Part shown: one piece after another, positions 42,780-51,908 of the stretch
Layout: each line of letters begins with the position of its first letter
How positions within the stretch are numbered: the first letter of the stretch is position 1
Source: JBMYZL01 sp049610385
Lineage (GTDB): Bacteria > Bacteroidota > Bacteroidia > Flavobacteriales_D > Sanyastnellaceae
NCBI GenBank assembly: GCA_049610385.1
Contig: JBMYZL010000006.1
Coordinates: forward strand, 62,001-126,000
Reading direction: 5' to 3'
Length of the DNA: 64,000 nt
Translations under genes and position numbers: made by a program
The notes under the pieces: generated by a model
Databases searched by the model: none
The model's input: the letters and a program-made list of their open reading frames with translations, nothing else
Told to the model about the DNA's origin: nothing

Positions 42780-44353
42780 AACGATTCCAAATTTTCCAAG
42801 TGATTCGCAGCTGTCTCCAAAATCTCTGCGCGCTTCTGTGCATCCATTTTGTCCCAGGTTCGATAGGCCATCCCAATTCTCGGATTCCTGGCCAATTTGT
42901 CCCGGTGGCGATCATAAAACTGCCAATAAAAACTGTTGAATGGGCAACTGTCCGGACCTGTTTTCTCCTTGGCTTGGTATCGACAGTCCGAACAATACGG
43001 CCCCATTTTCTTCATGTAATTCGCGCTCGCCACGTAAGGCTTGGTCCCGACAATGCCTCCGTCTGCGAATTGGCTCATTCCTCTGGCATTTGGCATTTCC
43101 ACCCACTCGATGGCATCGATGTATACGCCCAAATACCAGGCATCCACCTCATCGGGATCAATTCCTGCCAACAACGCGAAATTTCCCGTCACCATTAATC
43201 TCTGGATGTGATGAGCATAGGCATGGTCTAGGGTTTGCCGGATGGTATGGCGCAAACACGCCATGTGGGTTTCACCCGTCCAAAACCACCGGGGCAGTTT
43301 GCGCTCATGACCGAAAAAATTCAGGCCGGCATAATCCGGCATTTGTGCCCAATAAATGCCCCGCATGTATTCACGCCAACCCAAAATCTGGCGAATGAAT
43401 CCCTCGACTTGTGTGATGTCAGCGTGATCTGGATTTTCACGCCAACATGCTTCAATCGCCTGAATCACCTCCAAAGGCGAAATGAGTTTCACATTCATCC
43501 CAAAACTCAATCGCGAGTGATAAACAACCCAACTGTCACGGGTCATGGCATCTTGGAAGTCTCCAAATCTTGGCAGCAGTTCCGCTATGAAATGATCTAT
43601 CAATGCCAGGCACTCCGCACGGGTCACTGGCCATCCCAATGACCGCATATCGATTTCACCCACTGTCTGTACACCCTGCTCAGTCAGCATATCCACAACT
43701 TCTTTTGGGTCTCGGTCCCACAGCATGGGATGCGGAGGCACATGGCCTTTGGGCAATTTTTTGCGATTGGTGGCATCGTAATTCCATTCCCCACCAGATG
43801 GGGAATCTTCAGGCTCCATCAACACGTTGAACTTCCTTCGCATCATCCGATAGAAGGACTCCATCAAATATGTCTTTTTGCCGGCAAAGTGGGCCGCCAA
43901 ATCCGATCGCTCGGTCAGGAAATGTTCCGAATCCACAACATGCGTTTGGAAACCTTTGGCATTCCATTGTCGGGCGATTTCATGCATCTGTGCATCCAAA
44001 CGCCATTCATCTGGCATCTGCCAAGACCACGCTGTGGCACCCGTTGCTTCTCGAATTCGCCACAATTCATCGGCAAAAGATCCTGTATTGGCCTCATCGT
44101 CCAAACGAACATAATGAACCCGATGTCCAGCGGCCAGCAGCCTTTCGGCGAACAAGCGCATCGCCATGAAAAAAGCCACAACTTTCTGGACATGATGCAG
44201 GGCATAATCGGTCTCTGAACGGAGTTCACACATGATGTAAAGCACCTGTGAATCCGGGAGCGCAAACCAACTGTGGCCAGCATTCAACTGATCACCCAAA
44301 ACAAGGCGAAGCTCGCGGGCGGGGTTCAAATCTTGAGGCGATTGCGACGGCAT
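42776..44353 (-). CDS. FeS-type (6-4) photolyase/cryptochrome family protein
   Basis: 525 residues of the PhrB/FeS-BCP group. It opens ELRLVLGDQLNAGHSWF. The [4Fe-4S] cysteines are in HMACLRHT and GPYCSDC, with a fourth in DSCPFNSFYW. FAD-pocket blocks include WREYMRGIYWAQMP and MVTGNFALLAGIDPDEV. Characterised members repair (6-4) photoproducts and use a ribolumazine antenna. It overlaps CRY-DASH by four bases and the upstream DUF2256 gene by 28. Confidence 0.92.
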   Translation of the reverse strand: MPSQSPQDLNPARELRLVLGDQLNAGHSWFALPDSQVLYIMCELRSETDYALHHVQKVVAFFMAMRLFAERLLAAGHRVHYVRLDDEANTGSFADELWRIREATGATAWSWQMPDEWRLDAQMHEIARQWNAKGFQTHVVDSEHFLTERSDLAAHFAGKKTYLMESFYRMMRRKFNVLMEPEDSPSGGEWNYDATNRKKLPKGHVPPHPMLWDRDPKEVVDMLTEQGVQTVGEIDMRSLGWPVTRAECLALIDHFIAELLPRFGDFQDAMTRDSWVVYHSRLSFGMNVKLISPLEVIQAIEACWRENPDHADITQVEGFIRQILGWREYMRGIYWAQMPDYAGLNFFGHERKLPRWFWTGETHMACLRHTIRQTLDHAYAHHIQRLMVTGNFALLAGIDPDEVDAWYLGVYIDAIEWVEMPNARGMSQFADGGIVGTKPYVASANYMKKMGPYCSDCRYQAKEKTGPDSCPFNSFYWQFYDRHRDKLARNPRIGMAYRTWDKMDAQKRAEILETAANHLENLESL

Positions 44354-44472
44354 CTTTCACTGCAGTAACGCACTTCATCCCAAACCTTTTCCCATTTTTT
44401 TCGCCAAGTAAAGGGTCGTCCACAGACAACGCAATCCTTGGCGGGCAGGTTTGCTTTCGCGCGTGATTTCAC
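44326..44472 (-). CDS. DUF2256 small zinc-ribbon-like protein
   Basis: 48 residues, starting GTG at 44472. The sequence runs KANLPAKDCVVCGRPFTWRK, then KWEKVWDEVRYCSERCRR, then NRLKI. Two Cys pairs (14/17 and 37/41) suggest a zinc site. This family is found beside cryptochrome/photolyase genes in many marine bacteria; biochemical role unknown. It lies 46 bases after the hydrolase and overlaps the photolyase start by 28 bases. Confidence 0.9.
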   Translation of the reverse strand: MKSRAKANLPAKDCVVCGRPFTWRKKWEKVWDEVRYCSERCRRNRLKI

Positions 44473-44518
44473 GGAAAGACAACAACCCGATTCCAACGGG
44501 GTTCAATTCACAATCGAA

Positions 44519-45421
44519 TCACCCGCCTTGAAGTGTCTTGAGCTCGGTCCAACTTTTCGGAACAGGGTGAGCCTTCACCTTTGCGGGCACATCGAGGTCC
44601 TTCAAAAATTTGAGGACCAAATCATTGAAAATTTCAGGCGCTTCGATGCTGCACACATGTCCACAATTTTCAATCACACTCAAACGCATGTTTCGCTGCA
44701 TCCGCGCAAACCGCTCTGCGGCGCGAAAAAAAATGTGGTCTTGATCTCCCATCACCACCAAACCCTTTTTCATGACCGGTCGATTCACATACTCGCGTAT
44801 CAAAGCGAAAAAGGGCTTGTAGAGTTCCACCCATTTGAGGTATTCACCTTGGGTCAATCGTTTGGATTGTCGTCTAAAGATGTAACGGCTCAACCGGTGA
44901 TTCGACCGTGGCAACACGATAAAACTAAACAGCCAATAAATGGCGCGATAGGGCAAAATTTCATTGAGCAATTTGGCACTGTGAACAAACAAATGCATCA
45001 ACCGACTGCCATCAAAAATGGCACCCGCCATCACCATCCGATCAATCAATTCCGGACGCTCAATGTCCAACTTTTGCAAAATCACACTGCCAATGCTCAA
45101 ACTGACAAAATGGGCTTTTTCGATACCGACATAATCCACTACAGCGAGAATATCCTCCGCCACAATGTCAAAGTCATAGGCTTCATATTCCGGCAGAATG
45201 TCCTTTGAAAAACCGTGATCACGCAAGTCAATCAGCAACAATCGGTAATGGGGAGCGAAGGCCTCAATCTGGAATTTCCAAGTCCGAATGCTCCCCCCTG
45301 CCCCGTGGATGAATACGAGCCATGGTGACTCAGACTCATCGGTTCGGTCGATGATTTCATGATGAAGCAACGTGCGACCGCTTTCATCTCGCTGGACAGA
45401 CATGGGGGGTTGGGATTCCAT
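44519..45421 (-). CDS. Alpha/beta hydrolase
   Basis: 300 residues. The fold is clear: LVFIHGAGGSIRTWKFQIEA (oxyanion region), LLIDLRDHGFS, the nucleophile elbow HFVSLSIGSVI (Ser-Leu-Ser-Ile-Gly, Ser in place of the first Gly of GxSxG), Asp in VVMGDQDHIF and His in NCGHVCSIEAP. Substrate unknown. ATG 45421 has an exact TAAATTTG box ending six bases before it, so this gene may start its own transcript within the light cluster. Confidence 0.88.
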   Translation of the reverse strand: MESQPPMSVQRDESGRTLLHHEIIDRTDESESPWLVFIHGAGGSIRTWKFQIEAFAPHYRLLLIDLRDHGFSKDILPEYEAYDFDIVAEDILAVVDYVGIEKAHFVSLSIGSVILQKLDIERPELIDRMVMAGAIFDGSRLMHLFVHSAKLLNEILPYRAIYWLFSFIVLPRSNHRLSRYIFRRQSKRLTQGEYLKWVELYKPFFALIREYVNRPVMKKGLVVMGDQDHIFFRAAERFARMQRNMRLSVIENCGHVCSIEAPEIFNDLVLKFLKDLDVPAKVKAHPVPKSWTELKTLQGG

Positions 45422-45427
45422 CTGTGC

Positions 45428-45435
45428 CAAATTTA
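45428..45435 (-). promoter_or_regulatory. Candidate -7 box of the alpha/beta hydrolase gene
   Basis: TAAATTTG on the minus strand, an exact TAnnTTTG match, ending six bases before ATG 45421 and overlapping the stop of the upstream photolyase gene. Confidence 0.5.
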
Positions 45436-46884
45436 GGCCATTCGGCCCCCAGGGAGGGTATGACGCCTCAAGATTCTCTGGGCCTCCTTTGTCACTTCAG
45501 GGTGCGCACGGTGACGATAGAGGATTTCACGTGCATTTCGGGCCGCTCGCTCGAGGTTGACAATGGGCTTGGGGTAATTCACCCCCAATTCAAAATTCAT
45601 CAATACCGCCTCCATTGGGGGCAGCGTCCACGGCGCGAAAATATGCGGTGCAGACAATTCGCGAAGTTCTGGAACCCATTTGCGGATGAAATCTCCCTTC
45701 GGGTCGTGGTCTTCTGCCTGTTTTACAGGGTTGTAAATCCGGACCGTGTTGATGCCGGTCACCCCAGCTTGCATTTGAAATTGAGGATAGTGAATTCCCG
45801 GTTCGAAATCCAAAAATTGCCTAGCCAAATGCTCCACACCTGCCTGCCACGGTTGCCACAAATGATGGGTGAAAAAACTAACCAACATCGCCCGCATCCG
45901 AAAGTTGATGTATCCAGTCTCTTGCAAGCACCGCATGCAGGCATCCACCAATGGAAAACCCGTTTGGCCTGATTTCCAGGCCTCGACAAATTTGGGGTTC
46001 AACGGTTTGTCCAATTGGCTGTATCCGCGATTGACGTCGCGGAACTCCATTTGGTCTTCCATTTCAAATTTCTGAATGAAATGACAATGCCATCGCAAAC
46101 GATCCGCAAAGGCCCGAAATGCCCTTCGCCTGCCGCGTCTGATGGCAGCCTCTTTCTGGGCTTGATGCACCTGCCGAATGCTCAAATTGCCCCACGCAAT
46201 GAAGGGGCTCAGGCGGCTGCAACCCGTTCTGCTGGCTTCGGGTTTTGAAATGGAACGGCTGTACTGATCCACTCGGTTTTCGCAGAAACTCTTCAAGTAT
46301 GCGTGGGCCTTGGTCTCACCACCTGGCTGCATCCCATGGGCATCTGGTTCCCATCGGGGCATGGCCGATTCATCGGGCAAATGGTCAGGACAAGCGGCCC
46401 GATACAATGACCACTCAGGAACATCCTGGGGTTCTTCCATGTGCGCATACCAAGCCTTCCGCCATCCCGACCGATTCTGCCTTCCACGATGCACCCCATT
46501 TTGCTGAAATTCATGCCATGGAAGGTGATGGGTTTGGCACATTTGAGACAAGGCAACATCCCTTTTGAACGTCACTGCCAATCCAGTTTCGAGGTAGGAA
46601 TACAATGCTTCGATGTTGCCCGATTTCAAATGATGACCGAACCACCGAATTGGATCTCCAATCCACTCGGTGATTCGGGTTTGAAGGGGCCGCAATTGCA
46701 TGTTCATATCATCCAAGGACTGACGGACAAATCGCCAATGCCTGGAGCTGTATGCCGGGTGGTTCCAAAGTTTGGGTTCATGAATGTACAAGAGCAAGAC
46801 GGGCCCATTCCCATCGGCCAAAGCCGCTTTCAATGGAGCGTGATCCCGCAACCTCAAATCACGTTTGAACCAAACCACCTTCAT
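45433..46884 (-). CDS. Cryptochrome/deoxyribodipyrimidine photolyase family protein
   Basis: 483 residues, third member of the superfamily here. Antenna domain MKVVWFKRDLRLRDHAPL; FAD domain with YSRSISKPEASRTGCSRLSP, FIAWGNLSIRQVHQA, FADRLRWHCHFIQKFE and GFPLVDACMRCLQETGYIN. The FAD-binding block resembles bacterial cryptochromes more than classical CPD photolyase, so the activity (repair or signalling) is open. ATG 46884 overlaps the flavin reductase stop by ATGA. Confidence 0.9.
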   Translation of the reverse strand: MKVVWFKRDLRLRDHAPLKAALADGNGPVLLLYIHEPKLWNHPAYSSRHWRFVRQSLDDMNMQLRPLQTRITEWIGDPIRWFGHHLKSGNIEALYSYLETGLAVTFKRDVALSQMCQTHHLPWHEFQQNGVHRGRQNRSGWRKAWYAHMEEPQDVPEWSLYRAACPDHLPDESAMPRWEPDAHGMQPGGETKAHAYLKSFCENRVDQYSRSISKPEASRTGCSRLSPFIAWGNLSIRQVHQAQKEAAIRRGRRRAFRAFADRLRWHCHFIQKFEMEDQMEFRDVNRGYSQLDKPLNPKFVEAWKSGQTGFPLVDACMRCLQETGYINFRMRAMLVSFFTHHLWQPWQAGVEHLARQFLDFEPGIHYPQFQMQAGVTGINTVRIYNPVKQAEDHDPKGDFIRKWVPELRELSAPHIFAPWTLPPMEAVLMNFELGVNYPKPIVNLERAARNAREILYRHRAHPEVTKEAQRILRRHTLPGGRMA

Positions 46885-47564
46885 GCGTCGTCCCAACCAT
46901 GTAGAAAATCAGGCAACTCATTTGGCTCGGGGGCTTCGGGTTTGGCGTAAGCCCAACGGGCCAAGCCCTTTGTCGTATGGTAACCATCCAAACCACTCCC
47001 AGCCACCCCATCCAATCCCTCCAAATGCAAATATCCATCTGAGGCCCATGCCTCAGTGGGAAACTCCACCCACCGGATGCGACCAATCAAAAAACGGCAA
47101 CCGTTTTGTTCAATCGGAATCTCTTCGACCAATTCACATCCAATTCGAACATGTGACTCCTCCACCGCCGGGGCCTCAAATCCACAGCGAGGCCATGGGG
47201 TCAGACCCGTGGCCTCGAATTCAGAGCCTGCATGTCTCGCCGAGGTTTGATGTGCAGCCTTGGCCATGGCGGAATTGACGTGGTTCACCGTCCACACCCC
47301 CGTTTCACGGATGTTCCAATAGGTGTGGCTGCCCTGATCCCGGGGAACAGGTGGCCGCATCACCATGCCCAACAACGCGGGATCAGACCCCAAATGCACA
47401 ACTGAACTGACGATTGCGAGATTTTCGGTCTCCCTGTCTCCCCCGCGTGTCCCAATGAGGTTGAGGCTTTTGAAACCGCTCAAACTGTTGACCAAGCGCC
47501 CACGCTTTCGGCGAGGCATCAACGCCAGGTCATCATCACTCAATGATTGAAATGCACTTGACAC
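46881..47564 (-). CDS. Flavin reductase family protein
   Basis: 227 residues of the flavin reductase-like/FMN-binding split-barrel family. Visible blocks are NLIGTRGGDRETENLAIVSS, MVMRPPVPRDQGSHTYWNI and a helical WTVNHVNSAMAKAAHQT. It likely reduces or binds flavin, which suits a position among flavin-dependent photolyases. It begins with GTG (47564) nine bases after the SDR stop and is coupled to the next gene by ATGA. Confidence 0.82.
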   Translation of the reverse strand: MSSAFQSLSDDDLALMPRRKRGRLVNSLSGFKSLNLIGTRGGDRETENLAIVSSVVHLGSDPALLGMVMRPPVPRDQGSHTYWNIRETGVWTVNHVNSAMAKAAHQTSARHAGSEFEATGLTPWPRCGFEAPAVEESHVRIGCELVEEIPIEQNGCRFLIGRIRWVEFPTEAWASDGYLHLEGLDGVAGSGLDGYHTTKGLARWAYAKPEAPEPNELPDFLHGWDDA

Positions 47565-47573
47565 TGCTTTGAA

Positions 47574-48278
47574 TTATTGGATGGAAGAAAGACCACCGTC
47601 GAGGGCATGGACCACGCCCGACACCGAAGCAGAGGAGTCACTGAGAAGCCAAGCAGCCAAAGATGCCACCTCTGCCGCACTTGCCACCCGCTTCAGGGGA
47701 TGACGATCAGCAGAGGCCTTGCGCTTGTCTTCCGTCCCTAACAAAGCGGAAGCCAAAGGCGTATCCGTTAACGAAGGTGCAATCGCATTCACTCGGATGG
47801 TGGGGGCCCATTCAGCAGCCAAACTTCGAGTCAAACCCTCGACAGCACCCTTCGCTCCAGCGATGCTGGCATGAAAGCTCATGCCCTTCCGAACAGCCAC
47901 AGTACTGAATAGAACGACAGAGGCATTCGCGCTGGCTTTGAGGATTTTGAAATTTGCTTGCAAGGTTTGAACCGCACCCAAATAATTGACTTCCAAATCG
48001 GTCATGAGTTGGTCCCGCTTCAATCCCCTTAAAGGCTTCAGAGTGATGCTGCCTGGACAATAAACCAAACCATCCAATTGGTTCGCAAAACCGGACAAAT
48101 CACATGGATGTGCCACGGCATCGAAAACCAGCGGTTGATAAGATTCCGTGGATTTGCCAGCATCCCTTTGCCCCCCCGTTCGGCTGACCCCAATGACGTG
48201 ATGACCTGCGTCCAAAAGCTGTTCTCGCAATGCCGCACCAATGCCTTTGGAATCCCCTATGATTGCATAGGTTTTCAT
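47574..48278 (-). CDS. Short-chain dehydrogenase-like protein lacking the catalytic Tyr
   Basis: 234 residues. Rossmann start YAIIGDSKGIGAALREQLLD, NYLGAVQTLQANF, ending SGVVHALDGGLSS. The YxxxK position reads FHASIAGAKGAVEGL, with Ile four residues before Lys, so the usual catalytic Tyr is absent; the Ser in VVLFSTVAV is kept. SDRs beside photolyase genes in other bacteria are of this type. Activity is unproven. ATGA overlap with the upstream small gene. Confidence 0.85.
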   Translation of the reverse strand: MKTYAIIGDSKGIGAALREQLLDAGHHVIGVSRTGGQRDAGKSTESYQPLVFDAVAHPCDLSGFANQLDGLVYCPGSITLKPLRGLKRDQLMTDLEVNYLGAVQTLQANFKILKASANASVVLFSTVAVRKGMSFHASIAGAKGAVEGLTRSLAAEWAPTIRVNAIAPSLTDTPLASALLGTEDKRKASADRHPLKRVASAAEVASLAAWLLSDSSASVSGVVHALDGGLSSIQ

Positions 48279-48451
48279 GCTTGTCCCTCTTTTTGCAAAT
48301 CCAATATTTGCTGTTCGATTTGCACAGCCTTGGCGGTCATCTCATCCGATTTTTTCCGATCGATGGTACTCAACCGATGGGCTTCCGCAAGACATTTTTC
48401 TTTTTCCTTCCGGAGCTTGTCCACGGGGTCTTTTTTGAACCAATTCAACAT
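48275..48451 (-). CDS. Lacal_2735 family small protein
   Basis: 58 residues, starting MLNWFKKDPVDKLRKEKEKC, then AEAHRLSTIDRKKSDEMTAK and a coiled-coil tail ending LQKEGQA. The WFKK start and AHRLSTIDRKKSDE block match the Bacteroidota Lacal_2735 family, often found beside light-related genes. Function unknown. It heads the cluster, about 50 bases after valS, and overlaps the SDR by ATGA. Confidence 0.82.
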   Translation of the reverse strand: MLNWFKKDPVDKLRKEKEKCLAEAHRLSTIDRKKSDEMTAKAVQIEQQILDLQKEGQA

Positions 48452-48500
48452 GGTGAATCAACAACTTCACCACCCTGGTGTTCTCCACCCGATATCGCAA

Positions 48501-51149
48501 TCAACCCAAATCTCGCAATTTGGCCTCAATCAACTGCATCTTCTCCGCAGCATCTGCAGCTTTTTTTCGCTCCAATGCCACCACTTGCTCTGGAGCATTC
48601 TGCACAAAACGTTCGTTGGACAGCTTTTTCAGTACTGAGGCAGAGAAATTCGTCAAATGATCCAGCTCCTTCTTCAGTTTTGTGCGCTCTGCCTCCACAT
48701 CAATCGCATCGCCAAATGGAACATAAAAAGCCGATTTGTCCACCACAAAGCCGAAGCTATTGGACACTTTTTCCGCGACGGTTTCCACCTGGGTCAAGTT
48801 GCACAACTGTGCCATGGCTGATTCCAACTTCACCGGGTAACCCTCTCCAGGAATGACCTGCAACGTTAAAGGTTCACGCTGTGGAATTTGATTGTCCTTT
48901 CGAAGGTTTCGAATCTCACTGACAATGGCCTTGAATGGAAGAAAAGCCTCCAACAATGCCTGATCCAAAAGGCCCGGTTTTGGCCAAGACGCCACACAAA
49001 TGGACTCTTTTGGGCCCTTTCTTTCAGCGACCCAATGCCACAACTCCTCGGTTTGAAAGGGCATGAAAGGGTGCAAAATTTTCAGCAAATCCTCGAATAT
49101 AGAAATGGCTTGACCATGTGTTTCTTCGTCAATGGGATCGCCATAAGGGGGTTTGATCAATTCCAAATACCAACTGCAAAAATCATCCCAAACCAGCCTG
49201 TAAGTGGTCATCAATGCCTCGCTCAATCGGAATTCAGCAAACAAGTCTTCCAGCTCATTCAAGGTTTCTGAAACTCGGCTCCGCATCCATGCTGTGGCCA
49301 CTTGAGCGGCCTCTGAAGGTGCCCGTTTTGAATCTCGCTCCCAGCCTTGCGTCAAGCGAAAGGCATTCCAGATCTTGTTTGCGAAGTTTCTTCCTTGCTC
49401 ACACAGTTTTTCGTCAAAAGGCAGGTCATTGCCTGCGGGGGAAGTCAGCAACATTCCCACCCGAACGCCATCTGCACCGTAGGCTTCCATCAATTCAATG
49501 GGGTCAGGACTATTGCCCAGACTTTTGGACATCTTTCGCCCCTGCTTGTCCCTGACAATTCCGGTGTAGTATACATTCTTGAATGGCTCCTGCTCCCGAT
49601 ATTCATATCCAGCCATGATCATTCTGGCAACCCAGAAAAACATGATTTCTGGAGCCGTTACCAAATCAGCTGTTGGATAATAATAGGCGACTTCTTTTTC
49701 ATTGTACAACCCATCGAACACTTGAATGGGCCAAAGCCAAGAACTAAACCAAGTGTCCATCACATCCTCATCTTGGCGCAATTCGGCAGCGGTCAAGTCG
49801 GATCGATGGCTCTTTTTTTGCGCCAACTGAAGCGCCTCCTCTTCAGTCTTTGCTACGACAAAATCATCCTCCCCTTCGCCGAAATAAAAGGCCGGAATCC
49901 GATGCCCCCACCAAAGTTGACGACTCACGCACCAATCCTTGACATTCTCCATCCAGTGCCGATAGCTGTTCTTGAATTTCGGCGGATGAAATTGGATGGT
50001 GTCATCCATCACATGCTCCAACGCGGGCTTTGCCAAATCTTTCATTGACAAAAACCATTGCAATGACAATCGTGGTTCAATCACCGCATCCGTGCGTTCT
50101 GAACGTCCCACTTTGTTCGTATAATCATCTGCTTTGACGAGGTGACCTGCAGCGTCGAGGTCATGGACGATTTGCTTGCGAACATCGAATCGATCTTGTC
50201 CTGCGTAGGGTCCCCCATGCTCGTTCAATCGGCCATCTGAATGCAAAATATCGATGGTTTCAAGGTTGTGTTTCGCCCCGAGTTCATGGTCGTTGACATC
50301 ATGGGCTGGGGTCACCTTCAAACATCCTGTGCCAAACTCCGGATCCACATAATCATCCAAAATGATAGGCACTTCTCGATTGCAAATCGGCACCATGGCC
50401 TTGCATCCATGCAAATGCGTATAGCGGTCATCTTCGGGATGAACACAAATCGCGGTATCACCCAAAATCGTTTCTGGCCGAGTGGTCGCAATGGTGAGCC
50501 ATTCGTCCGCAGTGCCGGCGATGCGATAGCGTATGTGATAAAGTTTTCCGTTTTCTTCCCTGTGGATGACTTCTTCATCACTCAGAGCCGTCAAGGCCAC
50601 TGGGTCCCAATTCACCATTCTCACACCCCGGTAAATCAAACCCTTGTTGAAAAGGTCGATGAATGTATCCACCACCCCTTCATAATATTTTTCATCCAAC
50701 GTGAAGCGGGTTCGGTCCCAATCACAACTCGCGCCCAGCTTCTTCAACTGTTCAAGAATGATGCCCCCGTGTTCCTCGGTCCATGACCAGGCATGCTTCA
50801 TGAAATCATCCCTAGACAAGTCCGATTTCTTGATTCCTTGCTCTCTTAAACGTCTGACCACTTTGGCTTCGGTCGCAATGGAAGCATGGTCAGTTCCCGG
50901 GACCCAGCACGCATTTTTGCCTTGCATACGGGCACGACGCACCAGAACATCTTGGATGGTGTTGTTCAACATATGGCCCATGTGCAACACGCCCGTGACA
51001 TTGGGTGGTGGGATCACCACTGTGTACGCCTCCCGGTCATCGGGGGTGGATTTGAACAGCTTGTGCTGTGTCCAATAGGCGTACCATTTCTCCTCACATG
51101 TGGAGGCATCGTAGGTTTTTGGCAATTCGTGGGTCTTCGTATTCATCAT
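48501..51149 (-). CDS. valS: Valyl-tRNA synthetase
   Basis: 882 residues. The HIGH motif is VLHMGHMLNNT, KMSKS is KMSKSLGNSPDPIELM, and the editing domain and VPGTDHASIATEAKVV are present. The C-terminal coiled coil (from about residue 810) contacts tRNA. It charges tRNA-Val. ATG 51149 is chosen over a TTG 12 codons upstream; the next codon is also ATG. A GATTTTTG sequence about 33 bases upstream may be its promoter, directly after the DUF1573 terminator. Confidence 0.98.
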   Translation of the reverse strand: MMNTKTHELPKTYDASTCEEKWYAYWTQHKLFKSTPDDREAYTVVIPPPNVTGVLHMGHMLNNTIQDVLVRRARMQGKNACWVPGTDHASIATEAKVVRRLREQGIKKSDLSRDDFMKHAWSWTEEHGGIILEQLKKLGASCDWDRTRFTLDEKYYEGVVDTFIDLFNKGLIYRGVRMVNWDPVALTALSDEEVIHREENGKLYHIRYRIAGTADEWLTIATTRPETILGDTAICVHPEDDRYTHLHGCKAMVPICNREVPIILDDYVDPEFGTGCLKVTPAHDVNDHELGAKHNLETIDILHSDGRLNEHGGPYAGQDRFDVRKQIVHDLDAAGHLVKADDYTNKVGRSERTDAVIEPRLSLQWFLSMKDLAKPALEHVMDDTIQFHPPKFKNSYRHWMENVKDWCVSRQLWWGHRIPAFYFGEGEDDFVVAKTEEEALQLAQKKSHRSDLTAAELRQDEDVMDTWFSSWLWPIQVFDGLYNEKEVAYYYPTADLVTAPEIMFFWVARMIMAGYEYREQEPFKNVYYTGIVRDKQGRKMSKSLGNSPDPIELMEAYGADGVRVGMLLTSPAGNDLPFDEKLCEQGRNFANKIWNAFRLTQGWERDSKRAPSEAAQVATAWMRSRVSETLNELEDLFAEFRLSEALMTTYRLVWDDFCSWYLELIKPPYGDPIDEETHGQAISIFEDLLKILHPFMPFQTEELWHWVAERKGPKESICVASWPKPGLLDQALLEAFLPFKAIVSEIRNLRKDNQIPQREPLTLQVIPGEGYPVKLESAMAQLCNLTQVETVAEKVSNSFGFVVDKSAFYVPFGDAIDVEAERTKLKKELDHLTNFSASVLKKLSNERFVQNAPEQVVALERKKAADAAEKMQLIEAKLRDLG

Positions 51150-51193
51150 GGTGGGGGCCTGTGGCCAATCAACTGCGTTGGGCAAAAATCGAA

Positions 51194-51228
51194 CAAAAAA
51201 AGACTGCCCCGAGCAAGCTCGGGGCAGT
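51194..51228 (-). terminator. Strong terminator after the DUF1573 gene
   Basis: Perfect 12-bp stem ACTGCCCCGAGC/GCTCGGGGCAGT with a two-base loop, then CTTTTTTTG on the minus strand. Confidence 0.92.
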
Positions 51229-51255
51229 TCTCACAATCCTTTCTTTCGCAATGCT

Positions 51256-51705
51256 TCAAGGCTTGCTCACCGGTGCTCCCGCCACAGGAGACTTGGTGGG
51301 TGCACCTGCTCCACCGTCAGAAGCCTCGACTTTTCCCTTGATACGAATCACCTTGGTCGGCTCATTGGACGCATTGGATGTAATGGTCACACTCTTGTTG
51401 ATTGGACCCAAACGCTTGGTGTCATAACGAACCGTAATCTTCGAATTCTCACCGGGCATAATGGGGTCCTTGTCACATTTTGGCACTGTGCATCCACAAG
51501 AACCTTTGCAACGAGAAATGATCAATGGCTCAGTTCCATCATTGGTCACAGTGAACTCGCATCCACCATCTGCACCTTGTTCAATGGTTCCGTAATCATG
51601 AACTTCCTTGTCCAAGGAAATCACTGGACCATTTGACACCTGTTGGGCCAAGCCCAAACTAACCACACCCAATACCAGGGCGCAAGCGGTAATAAACTTT
51701 TTCAT
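51256..51705 (-). CDS. DUF1573 domain secreted protein
   Basis: 149 residues with a signal peptide ending GLAQQ. The DUF1573 Ig-like domain is clear: HDYGTIEQGADGGCEFTVTN, SRCKGSCGCTVPKCDKDPI with a clustered set of cysteines, and TSNASNEPTKVIRIKGKVE. The Gly/Ala/Pro-rich tail resembles a linker. Single-domain copies like this are common and uncharacterised in the phylum. A strong terminator follows. Confidence 0.9.
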   Translation of the reverse strand: MKKFITACALVLGVVSLGLAQQVSNGPVISLDKEVHDYGTIEQGADGGCEFTVTNDGTEPLIISRCKGSCGCTVPKCDKDPIMPGENSKITVRYDTKRLGPINKSVTITSNASNEPTKVIRIKGKVEASDGGAGAPTKSPVAGAPVSKP

Positions 51706-51837
51706 GTTGATTTAAGAAATTTCAATCTGTATGTGCAAGTTACATCGAGGGCACCAAGATTCATAGCGCAATTTGCATTCATTGAGATTCTGCAAGGTTC
51801 AGGCGCATCCTGCGTCGGAAATTGAACAAGAAGCATG

Positions 51838-51874
51838 CCAAAACAAACGCGGCCTTCTTTTGGGAAGGCCGCGT
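51838..51874 (-). terminator. Terminator after the duplicated esterase-like gene
   Basis: 11-bp perfect stem ACGCGGCCTTC/GAAGGCCGCGT with a six-base loop, then TTGTTTTGG on the minus strand, 35 bases after the stop. The remaining gap (51706-51908) holds nothing else recognisable. Confidence 0.82.
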
Positions 51875-51908
51875 CCTGGATTTGAAGTTCAATCTTCAAG
51901 TCAATGCT

